Part shown: piece after piece, positions 26,352 to 33,330 of the stretch
Numbering within the stretch: the first letter of the stretch is position 1
Layout: every line of letters begins with the position of its first letter
Assembly (NCBI GenBank): GCA_019347855.1
Contig: JAHWKO010000010.1
Location: 1-37,806 of the forward strand
Direction: 5' to 3'
Length of the DNA stretch: 37,806 nucleotides
Source: Actinomycetota bacterium
GTDB taxonomy: Bacteria > Actinomycetota > Nitriliruptoria > Nitriliruptorales > JAHWKO01
Notes under the pieces: generated by a model
What the model saw: the letters and a program-made list of their open reading frames with translations, nothing else
Told to the model about the DNA's origin: nothing
The model's database searches: none
Position numbers and translations under genes: made by a program

Positions 26352-26366
26352 GTGCGCTCAGCGCAC
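26352..26366 (-). terminator. Hairpin after the acidic membrane protein gene
   Basis: GTGCGC (26352-26357) pairs with GCGCAC (26361-26366) around a 3-nt loop, 32 nt past the stop codon at 26399. No T-run follows. Confidence 0.4.
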
Positions 26367-26398
26367 GAGGCGGGTCCTCGCGGAGCAACCGGAGGAGC

Positions 26399-27469
26399 TC
26401 AGGGGAGGAGCTGGCTCGGTGCCGTGCCGTCGGAGCCCGAGCCGCCGACCTGGGACGTGCCGCCGGGGACCATCTCGCTGGAGGGGTTATCGGACGGTTC
26501 GTCGGCAGCCTCGTCGGACGGCTCCTCGGACGGTTCCTCGCTGCTGTCGGGTTCGGAGCCGCTCTCCGATGGTGCCGGCGCGGGCTCCTCGCCGGTTCCC
26601 TCGGTGGGACCGGCTTCGGTCGTGGCCTGCGGCTGAGGTTGCTCGTCGGCGGGCGGCTCGGTCGTGTCCTCTGACGGGTCGAGCAGGTCGGGCACGGTGA
26701 CCGACGGGATCACGCTCTCGATCGTCTCGGGCACCTTCGCCGCGTCGGTGGCCAGTTGCGCGACGAGCCGGTCGACCCCGAACAGCTCGGCCACCGCGCT
26801 GCGGCGCGGTTCGTTCCCGAGCCGAGCGATCAGCTCGGACTGTTGGCCGATCAGGATCCCGAGGCGCTGTCGGGGGCTGGACGGTGCCGTGCTCGCCGTC
26901 TCCGATGACCGGTCGGAGGTCCCGAGCGGGGGCGCTCCTGGGGCCGACGCCTGGGCCGCCGATGAGCCCTCGTCGGCTGGACTGGAGCTGGACCGTGCCG
27001 TGACGGCGTCCGGCGCGGGTCCGGGTTCGAGGGACACGAGCCCGACCACAGCCGCCAGCAGGGCCGCCGCCGCGGACGCCAGCGCCCGGATACGGAACGC
27101 ACCGACCGCCGTGCGCTCCCCGGCGGTGTCCGCCTCGGGGACCGGTGCCGCGTCCACGCTGACCGAGGCCAGCACCGCCTCTGCCTCCCGCTCGACCGCG
27201 GCGTTGGCGATGACGTCCTCGAGCCGGTCCTGGAAGCGGTGGAGCCGGTCGGCGCCGTGATCGAGCACGTCGACCGCGTCCTCGCCCTCGTCCTCGCCGA
27301 GGAGGAGGAAGGTGAGGAGCAGGTCGTCCGCGAGGTCCGCGTGGAGGTCATCGATCTCCTGGCGGAGCCGACCAGCGAGCCGGTCCGTCGCCTCTTCCGA
27401 CGGCACGCACGGCTCGACCTCCCCGCCCGCATCGCGGTCGGGGTGATCGTTCGGCCATGGCCAGCGCAC
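26399..27469 (-). CDS. Acidic single-pass membrane protein, function unknown
   Basis: A 356-aa protein I cannot place in a family. The N-terminal 125 residues are charged and helical (RLRQEIDDLHADLADDLLL, DRLHRFQDRLEDVIANAA). One transmembrane helix follows (about 129-147: ALASAAAALLAAVVGLVSL). The outer part contains a Ser/Ala/Pro linker, a helical segment (ILIGQQSELIARLGNEPRR) and a C-terminal tail dominated by Glu, Ser, Pro and Asp (EPSEEPSDEAADEPSDNPSS). The layout resembles anti-sigma-like or stalk proteins, but no sigma factor gene is nearby. The start is GTG at 27469, preceded by GAGGAGG with 6-nt spacing; ATG at 27490 has no ribosome site. Confidence 0.7.
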   Translation of the reverse strand: MRWPWPNDHPDRDAGGEVEPCVPSEEATDRLAGRLRQEIDDLHADLADDLLLTFLLLGEDEGEDAVDVLDHGADRLHRFQDRLEDVIANAAVEREAEAVLASVSVDAAPVPEADTAGERTAVGAFRIRALASAAAALLAAVVGLVSLEPGPAPDAVTARSSSSPADEGSSAAQASAPGAPPLGTSDRSSETASTAPSSPRQRLGILIGQQSELIARLGNEPRRSAVAELFGVDRLVAQLATDAAKVPETIESVIPSVTVPDLLDPSEDTTEPPADEQPQPQATTEAGPTEGTGEEPAPAPSESGSEPDSSEEPSEEPSDEAADEPSDNPSSEMVPGGTSQVGGSGSDGTAPSQLLP

Positions 27470-27553
27470 CGCTTGCCTCCTCGGTCGCATCGCGCTCGTC
27501 CAAGAGGTTCGCGGTCGACGGCCCGGATTCCTGCCTGTGGCCCGGTCAGACGT

Positions 27554-28285
27554 TCAGTCCCCCGAGGGGAGCATGAGGTGGTTGCGCTGCTCGTCGCTGA
27601 CCGTCGTCACCGGGCGCAACGCACCGTCAGCCAGGACGTGCGGCCGGTACCCACGCGCACGGAACCAGGCCAGCACGTCGTCCGCGCGGTGCCCGTACTT
27701 GCGCGTGTGACGATCCTCGATCTCGCAGATGACGACCGGCGAGAACCGTTCCAGTGTGTGCTCGGCGCCCGCACACACGCGCAGCTCGGCGCCCTCGACA
27801 TCGATCTTCACGAGGTCCGCGCGGGCGACGAGCCCCTCGTCGACGAGCTGATCGAGGGTCGTGACCTCCACGTGATGCTCGGAGGCACCGACGAACTCGT
27901 CGAGGAAGCCCTCGTAGTAGCCGTCCTCGAGCGTCCCCTTCAGGAACGTGCGTCCCGGGACGGGAAGGAACCACCGACGGCGCGGCGTGACGATCGTGTC
28001 CGTGCCCGAGTGGTCCGAGAGACCGATGTCGTGGATGGAGACGTTGCCGGGGGTGAGGGCCCTCACCGCGCTCCACAGCACGGCACGGGAGCGACGCCGC
28101 GGCTCGAAGGCGTGCACCCAGCCGCCCGGTGCCGTGAGCCTGGCGAGGGGGACCGTGTAGGTCCCGTAGCTGGCACCGATATCCACGCACACGGCGCCGG
28201 GACCGACGAAACGCCCGAGGATCGCGAGCTCCTCCTCGAGACCTGGCGCGGCCCGGAGGACGCGACCCAGCGTGGAGTCGGTCAC
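27554..28285 (-). CDS. FkbM-family methyltransferase
   Basis: SAM-dependent methyltransferase of 243 aa. Motif I is VCVDIGASYGTYTVPLARL, followed by the acidic loop VHAFEPRRRSR, a VSIHDIGLSDHSG strand, and the family signature VKIDVEGAELRVCAGAEHTL with VVICEIEDRH after it. FkbM proteins usually O-methylate sugars or polyketides, but no glycosyltransferase or polyketide gene is nearby. A cell-wall glycan or glycolipid target would fit the surrounding envelope genes, as inference. GTG at 28285 follows GGAGG with 5-nt spacing. A hairpin separates it from the upstream Rpf-like gene. Confidence 0.88.
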   Translation of the reverse strand: MTDSTLGRVLRAAPGLEEELAILGRFVGPGAVCVDIGASYGTYTVPLARLTAPGGWVHAFEPRRRSRAVLWSAVRALTPGNVSIHDIGLSDHSGTDTIVTPRRRWFLPVPGRTFLKGTLEDGYYEGFLDEFVGASEHHVEVTTLDQLVDEGLVARADLVKIDVEGAELRVCAGAEHTLERFSPVVICEIEDRHTRKYGHRADDVLAWFRARGYRPHVLADGALRPVTTVSDEQRNHLMLPSGD

Positions 28286-28303
28286 GTGATCCTCCGGGCT
28301 GTG

Positions 28304-28328
28304 GGGCCGGGACTGTAGAGCCCGGCCC
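28304..28328 (-). terminator. GC-rich hairpin after the Rpf-like gene
   Basis: GGGCCGGG (28304-28311) pairs with CCCGGCCC (28321-28328) across a 9-nt loop, 12 nt past the Rpf-like stop codon. The loop holds TACAGT on the minus strand, a possible -10 for the FkbM gene 27 nt downstream, so the site could serve both as terminator and promoter. Confidence 0.6.
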
Positions 28329-28340
28329 GGCGTCATCCGA

Positions 28341-29717
28341 TCAGCGCAGGCCGAGCTTGCGGCTGCAGGCTGGCCAGGCGCCCCACCCTTGCATCGACTG
28401 GAGGCGCTCGCCCCGGTGGATCTGCTCCCACTTGCTCGCCTGGTGCGGGTAGCCGGCGCCACCGACCGCCCGCCAGGACGACAGCGAGAACTGCAGGCCG
28501 CCGTAGTAGCCGTTGCCGGTGTTGATCGCCCAGTTCCCACCGGACTCGCACCGGGCGAGCCGCTCCCAGGTCGAGATCGAGTGGCGGTACGTGTACGCGC
28601 AGTCCGGCGAGGAGTTGGGCGGACACTCCGGCTCCGGGGGCGGCGGGGGGGTGGGGCGTGGGGCGCCGGTGATCGCGGCGTCGAGCTCCTGCTGGACGAA
28701 CTCGCCGACCGCGCTGGTCCCGCCGATCAGGACGCCCGCGGTGACGGGCGTGTCATCGTGACGCAGGTACGCGTCCACGCTGTCCGCGAGCCGACCACTG
28801 GGGACGAGCAGCAGTGGGTCGCCCCTGCGGGCCGCCAACGCGCCGGCGGCCAACGCATCCGGGAAGGTCTCACCGGACGCGAACACGGCCTGATCCGCAC
28901 CGAGGCGGCCGGAGTCCGGGTGGACGCCGGAGATGGCCTTGCGCGCGACGGCGATCGCTGTCCGGTAGCGAGTGTCACCCTCCGCACGGTCGACAGCCAC
29001 GCCGAGGGCGGCGACCTGGTCGGCCACGCGGTCGCTCACGGCAGCCTCGCCACCCAGGACGACGACGCGCTCTGGCGCCATCTCCTCCAGGGCCTCACGG
29101 GTGGCGTCGGACAGCTCACCCTGGCTCGTGAGGAGCGTGGGCACGGGCACCTCGAGCCCGGCGAGCGACGCTGCGGACAGCGCGTCCGGCCAGGCATCGC
29201 CCTCCGGACGCGTCCCGAGCGCCAGGGCGGCGACGGGCGTGTGCGCACGCGCGGTGGTCGACTCGGCGATCGCGGCGGCGGTCTCGAACCGGTCGTCGCC
29301 GGCGAGCCGCTCGACGGTGAGATCGAGGTCACGCAGCTGTCCCTCGACGGTGGTCGAGACGGCCTTCGGGCCGCCCAGGATCGTCACCCGCTCGGCACCG
29401 AGCCGGGCGAGCGCGTCGCGGACGGGCGCGGCGAGGCCGTTGGGTGGGTTCAGTAGAACCGGGGCGTCGTGGGACGCCGCCAGCGCGGCGGCCGCGATCG
29501 CGTCGGGGTAGTCGATGCTGGTCGCCATCAGGACGTGGGGAGCCTGGTCCCAACCCGCGTCCGCGACGGCGACAGCGGTCGCCACCCGGTCAGGGCCGGC
29601 GATCCGCCCAACGGCGGAGGCTGCGGCGGCCGGACGGGCCACCGCGACCAGGAGGCTGGCGACGAGGGTCACCACCAGCATGAGGGGGACGTAGGTACGT
29701 GGACTTGGGGAAGGCAT
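28341..29717 (-). CDS. Rpf-like muralytic enzyme with three CWB2 repeats
   Basis: Secreted 458-aa protein. A signal peptide (PLMLVVTLVASLLVAVARPAAAA) is followed by three CWB2 repeats (about 37-330, each with an RIAGPDR/RLAGDDR-like start and an LGGP/LGGE/IGGT end). A proline-rich hinge (PTPPPPPEPE) leads to a C-terminal resuscitation-promoting-factor/transglycosylase-like domain with WERLARCESGGNW, where the catalytic Glu is about E391, and GLQFSLSSWRAVGG. Rpf proteins cleave peptidoglycan and promote exit from dormancy. The unusual order (binding modules first) anchors the enzyme by its N-terminal half. ATG at 29717 lacks a good ribosome-binding site; it was chosen for the signal peptide, and upstream starts remain possible. 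Confidence 0.92.
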   Translation of the reverse strand: MPSPSPRTYVPLMLVVTLVASLLVAVARPAAAASAVGRIAGPDRVATAVAVADAGWDQAPHVLMATSIDYPDAIAAAALAASHDAPVLLNPPNGLAAPVRDALARLGAERVTILGGPKAVSTTVEGQLRDLDLTVERLAGDDRFETAAAIAESTTARAHTPVAALALGTRPEGDAWPDALSAASLAGLEVPVPTLLTSQGELSDATREALEEMAPERVVVLGGEAAVSDRVADQVAALGVAVDRAEGDTRYRTAIAVARKAISGVHPDSGRLGADQAVFASGETFPDALAAGALAARRGDPLLLVPSGRLADSVDAYLRHDDTPVTAGVLIGGTSAVGEFVQQELDAAITGAPRPTPPPPPEPECPPNSSPDCAYTYRHSISTWERLARCESGGNWAINTGNGYYGGLQFSLSSWRAVGGAGYPHQASKWEQIHRGERLQSMQGWGAWPACSRKLGLR

Positions 29718-29861
29718 GCGCAAAGGGGAAGGTCCTGTGTGGGGACGTGGGAGCTGGTGTCTCTCGCCGGGATCCACGGACGTCATCGAGGACGCCGGGT
29801 CCCGGGGGCACCGGTCAACGCAGAGGAAGGAACCGAGGTGACGGGGTGGTGTCGAACCGTC

Positions 29862-29876
29862 GTGCGGTGACCGCAC
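29862..29876 (-). terminator. Hairpin downstream of tRNA-Thr
   Basis: GTGCGG (29862-29867) pairs with CCGCAC (29871-29876) around TGA, 35 nt beyond the tRNA 3' end. It may end the topA-holB-tRNA transcript. The rest of 29718-29910 is the leader/promoter region of the Rpf-like gene, in which I see no clear promoter or riboswitch. Confidence 0.4.
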
Positions 29877-29910
29877 AGTGCTGGCGGTGTCGCTCACCGG
29901 ATCGGAGGAG

Positions 29911-29983
29911 AGCTGGAGAGGGGATTCGAACCCCTGACCTATCGCTTACGAGGCGATTGCTCTACCGACTGAGCTACTCCAGC
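29911..29983 (-). tRNA. tRNA-Thr (anticodon CGT)
   Basis: A complete cloverleaf of 73 nt. Acceptor GCTGGAG/CTCCAGC with discriminator T, D arm GCTC-AGTCGGTA-GAGC, anticodon stem ATCGC/GCGAT with loop CTCGTAA (anticodon CGT at 29950-29948, reading ACG), and T arm AGGGG-TTCGAAT-CCCCT. CCA is not encoded. It starts 13 nt after the holB stop, so it is probably cotranscribed with holB. Confidence 0.97.
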
Positions 29984-29996
29984 GCGGGTAGCGAGG

Positions 29997-31241
29997 CTAC
30001 CTGACCTCGGTCGCCCGGTAGAGGGCCACGCCCACCCGGATGAGCAACCGTTCGAGCTGCAGATCGGGCTGGCCGTTCCGCTCGAGCGCGTCGCGACAGT
30101 GGGCGACCGCCTCGAGTCCGGCGACCGCCACCTCGATCGGGACCTCGGCAGCGTCCTCCCGCAGACGCTCGACCTCATCGACGTTCACCAGCGCCCGCTC
30201 GTCACCGCCCGCGGAGATCGCGATCAGGTCCCGGAGGTACGAGCCGAGGTCGTCGAGGAACAGCTCGAGTGCCCGCTGCTTCTCCTGGCGTTCCAGCCGG
30301 TCGAAGCGCTTCTCGAAACGCCCCTTCACCCCGGCCGGCCACTCCCCCGCGAAAGCGTCCTCGAGGCGCTCGAGCTCCTGCTGGTTGCGACGCGCGCGGA
30401 CGTCGGTGCGCGCCTTGGCCCACGACGAGACGTCCGCGACCTCGCCGACCACCACGCCGGGACCGTCCCTGCGGAGTCGACCGATCAGCCCGAGCGCCCG
30501 CTGTCGAGCCCCCGCCACGGACAGCTCACGTTCCTGATCCGCGAGGTCCTCGTCGGTGGGCTTGACCGCGCCCCGTGCGTCCCGATCGGTCCTGCGAGCC
30601 TCGACCAGCTCGCGCACGTCGGTGTCCGACAGGTCGCGCAAGCGCTCCGGATCACCCATGGCCGCCCGGACGAGCGCCTCCTCGTCCGCCATGCCGAGCG
30701 CACGGGCCCGCTCGACCATGGCGTCGTGTCCCAGGGGGGAGAACACCACCCGGCGGCAGCGGGACACGATCGTGTCGAGCAGCGCGGACTCGTCCTCGAC
30801 ATCGAGGATCCACACCACCGACGCGGGAGGCTCCTCGAGGATCTTCAGGAACGCGTTCTGCGCGGCCTCGTTCATGCGGTCGGCCGCCACCACCCGCAGG
30901 ACCCGGCGCCGACCCTCCACCAGTGTGCGGGTCGCCATCGGGATCCACCGCTCCCGGACCGCGTCGACGACGTGCCACGCACCCTCCGGCTCGAGGTCGA
31001 GCGCGGCGGGATGCTCGCCCCGGACGATGCGTGAGCACGTCGAGCAGGTCCCGCAGGCCGGCTGGTCCGGCGACGCCTCAGGGCAGTTGAGGTCGGCGGC
31101 CAAGGCACGCGCGGCCTCGAGCTGGCCCACGCTGCGCGGCCCGGAGAAGAGCCAGGCGTGCGACACCTCGTCGCGAGCGACCGCGCTGCGGAGGAGCCCC
31201 GTGGCGGCAGGTTGCCCGACCACCGCATCCCACGGGTTCAT
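29997..31241 (-). CDS. holB: DNA polymerase III subunit delta'
   Basis: Clamp-loader subunit of the replicative polymerase, 414 aa. N-terminal MNPWDAVVGQPAATGLLRSAV is the usual opening. The P-loop is degenerate (FSGPRSVGQLEAARAL, no GK[ST]), as expected for delta', which does not hydrolyse ATP. A four-cysteine zinc site is at Cys53, 63, 66 and 69. DRMNEAAQNAFLKILEEPP and the SRC motif (DTIVSRCRRVVF), which supplies the arginine finger, follow. The C-terminal half is helical and divergent. ATG at 31241 overlaps the MFS-dTMP kinase stop as ATGA. Confidence 0.94.
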   Translation of the reverse strand: MNPWDAVVGQPAATGLLRSAVARDEVSHAWLFSGPRSVGQLEAARALAADLNCPEASPDQPACGTCSTCSRIVRGEHPAALDLEPEGAWHVVDAVRERWIPMATRTLVEGRRRVLRVVAADRMNEAAQNAFLKILEEPPASVVWILDVEDESALLDTIVSRCRRVVFSPLGHDAMVERARALGMADEEALVRAAMGDPERLRDLSDTDVRELVEARRTDRDARGAVKPTDEDLADQERELSVAGARQRALGLIGRLRRDGPGVVVGEVADVSSWAKARTDVRARRNQQELERLEDAFAGEWPAGVKGRFEKRFDRLERQEKQRALELFLDDLGSYLRDLIAISAGGDERALVNVDEVERLREDAAEVPIEVAVAGLEAVAHCRDALERNGQPDLQLERLLIRVGVALYRATEVR

Positions 31242-33289
31242 CGGACACCTCCGTTCACCCGGTCGGTGCGCTCCAGGATGGCGAGGACGTGTGACGCGAT
31301 CTCGTCCCGCAGATCCTCGACGGGTCGCGTGGCGTCGAGCACGAGGTAGCGCCCGGGGTGGGTCTCGGCCAGACGCCGGAACGCGTCGTTCACGACCCGG
31401 TGGAACTGCACCCCCTCGGCCTCCAGTCGGTCCGGGCCGTCGCCCGAGCCCTCGCCCGACCGGCGCAGCCCCTCGTCCGCGTCGATGTCCAGGAGGATCA
31501 CGAGGTCGGGGACGAGCCCGTCGGTCCCCCACCGGTTCAGCTCGTTGATCTGGTCCTCCCCGAGCCCGCGCGCGGCCCCCTGGTAGACGATCGAGGAGAC
31601 CACGTAGCGGTCCGACAGCACCACCACGCCCCGGTCGAGGGCGGGGCGGATGACCTCGGTGGCGTGCTGGGCTCTGGCCGCGGCGTACAGCAGGGCCTCA
31701 GCGCGGTCGTCGACCTCGGCATCGGGGTCGAGGACCAGCTCCCGGAGACGCTCACCCAGGTCGGTGCCCCCCGGCTCCCGCGTGAGCAGGACCTCGTAGC
31801 CAGCACGCTCGATCTCGGCCCGCAACAGCCGCATCTGCGTGGACTTGCCGGCCCCCTCGCCGCCCTCGAACGCGACGAACACCCCACGTTCCGTGGTCGA
31901 CACGTCGTCCCCACCCAGATCCAGATCCGGGGTGCCTCCGTTGGGGCGCTCGTGCTGCCACCACGACCAGGCGGCGCCCGCGAGCGCGACGACCCCCGCG
32001 AGGATCATCGTGATCCGCACCCCCCCGACCACGTAGGTGTCGCGCGGTTCGGTGCCCAGGACCCCGACCAGGGCGGGGGCGAGCACGAGCGCCGCGAAGA
32101 TCGAGAGGCGCACACCCGTGTTGAAGGCCGCGAACGCCCGTCCCCGCAGGTCGTCGCCGGCATCGACCTGCAGCTGCGTGTACCCGGTCACGAAGGCGAC
32201 GCCCGCACCGAGCCCGACCCCGAAGGCCGCGAACGTCGCCGGCCACACGCTGGGCATCAGGGCGGTCACGATCGTGAACAGGCCCCCGATCGCGATCCCC
32301 GGGGCGAAGACGCGCATACGCCCGAAGTGCTCGGCCGCCGGGACCGCGGCGAGCAGGCCCGTGAGCATGCCGAGCCCGACCGCGGCGATCAGGAGCCCGA
32401 AGGCGCTGTCGCTGGCACCGATCACGCTCACGTACAGCTTCGCGATCGGGACCAACGCCCCGCCTGCGAACGCCGCCGCCATGACCCCGGTGATCAACGC
32501 CCGGATCCTCGGGTGGGTCGCGATGAACCGCAACCCCTCCTTCAGCTCCTCCCAGGCGCTCGGCCCCTCCGGTTCGGCCCGGCCCCGCCGAGCACGTCCG
32601 TTGCCCGGTACGGCCATGCGGGCGAACAGCGCGGCCGACCCGAAGAACGTGAGGGCGTTGATCCAGATCGCCAGCGAGGCGGGGCGCTCCTGCAGGAACG
32701 TCCAGTCCGGGAACAAGCTCGCGGCGGCCACGAAGACCGCGAGCAGCACGCCTCCCAGGGGCAGGGTCCCGTACGTCACGGTCAGCGTGAGCTGGTTCGC
32801 CTGCACCAGGCGACGGCGCGGGACGAGGTTGGGCAGGGTCGCCTCCTTGGCGGGCGCGAACAGCATCGACACCACCTCGACCAGGAAGGAGGCCACGAAG
32901 AGCTGGAGGAAGTCCTGGCTGAACGGGATGATCGCCATGATCGCCCCGCGCGCGATGTCGGTGGCGACCAGGGTCCGCTTGCGGTCCCACCGGTCGGCGT
33001 ACACGCCCGCGACCGGACCGAGGAGCATGATCGGCAGGATCCGGGCGATCATGACCCCGGAGAAGGCGAAGGCCGTCGCCCGGGACGCCTGGCCCTGACC
33101 GACGATCGACTCGGTCAAGGCGAGGATCGCGAACAGGCCGATCCAGTCCCCGAGGCTCGACGTGAACGTCGCGAGGAAGAACCTGCGGTAGTTCGGTTCG
33201 GCGAGCAGCGAGACGTAGACGGATCGCCCGCCACCACGGATGGATCCGAACAGGTCGTCACTGCCGCCCAGGAGGTCGTCGCGAGCCAC
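31238..33289 (-). CDS. tmk: MFS transporter-dTMP kinase fusion
   Basis: A 683-aa fusion. Residues 1 to about 440 form an MFS-type membrane domain: about 10-12 helices, with YADRWDRKRTLV as the loop 2-3 motif A and NLVPRRRLVQANQL typical of the MFS_3/enterobactin-exporter-like group. After a short linker, residues about 463-683 are a full thymidylate kinase: P-loop FEGGEGAGKST, TREPGGTDLGE, DRY motif LSDRYVVSSIVYQG, and LILLDIDADEGL-type Walker B region. It makes dTDP for DNA synthesis. The same topA-then-fused-kinase order is known in Streptomyces coelicolor (SCO3543-SCO3542). GTG at 33289 is the only supported start. The transported substrate, if any, is unknown. Confidence 0.93.
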   Translation of the reverse strand: MARDDLLGGSDDLFGSIRGGGRSVYVSLLAEPNYRRFFLATFTSSLGDWIGLFAILALTESIVGQGQASRATAFAFSGVMIARILPIMLLGPVAGVYADRWDRKRTLVATDIARGAIMAIIPFSQDFLQLFVASFLVEVVSMLFAPAKEATLPNLVPRRRLVQANQLTLTVTYGTLPLGGVLLAVFVAAASLFPDWTFLQERPASLAIWINALTFFGSAALFARMAVPGNGRARRGRAEPEGPSAWEELKEGLRFIATHPRIRALITGVMAAAFAGGALVPIAKLYVSVIGASDSAFGLLIAAVGLGMLTGLLAAVPAAEHFGRMRVFAPGIAIGGLFTIVTALMPSVWPATFAAFGVGLGAGVAFVTGYTQLQVDAGDDLRGRAFAAFNTGVRLSIFAALVLAPALVGVLGTEPRDTYVVGGVRITMILAGVVALAGAAWSWWQHERPNGGTPDLDLGGDDVSTTERGVFVAFEGGEGAGKSTQMRLLRAEIERAGYEVLLTREPGGTDLGERLRELVLDPDAEVDDRAEALLYAAARAQHATEVIRPALDRGVVVLSDRYVVSSIVYQGAARGLGEDQINELNRWGTDGLVPDLVILLDIDADEGLRRSGEGSGDGPDRLEAEGVQFHRVVNDAFRRLAETHPGRYLVLDATRPVEDLRDEIASHVLAILERTDRVNGGVR

Positions 33290-33330
33290 ACCATCCCCAG
33301 GGTCGGCGGAGGTCCCGGGGATGCTAGCCC

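Noticed and set aside
26399..27469. Anti-sigma factor
   Set aside because: Topology fits, but no zinc-binding HxxxCxxC motif and no sigma factor gene are adjacent.
29718..29910. A c-di-AMP (ydaO-type) riboswitch upstream of the Rpf-like gene
   Set aside because: Rpf genes often have one, and CCGTCACCTCGGT resembles part of its 3' end, but the core GGGGTGAAT segments and pairing elements are missing.
29997..31241. holB as a damaged gene because its Walker A motif is broken
   Set aside because: A non-functional P-loop is normal in delta' subunits; the zinc site and SRC motif are intact.
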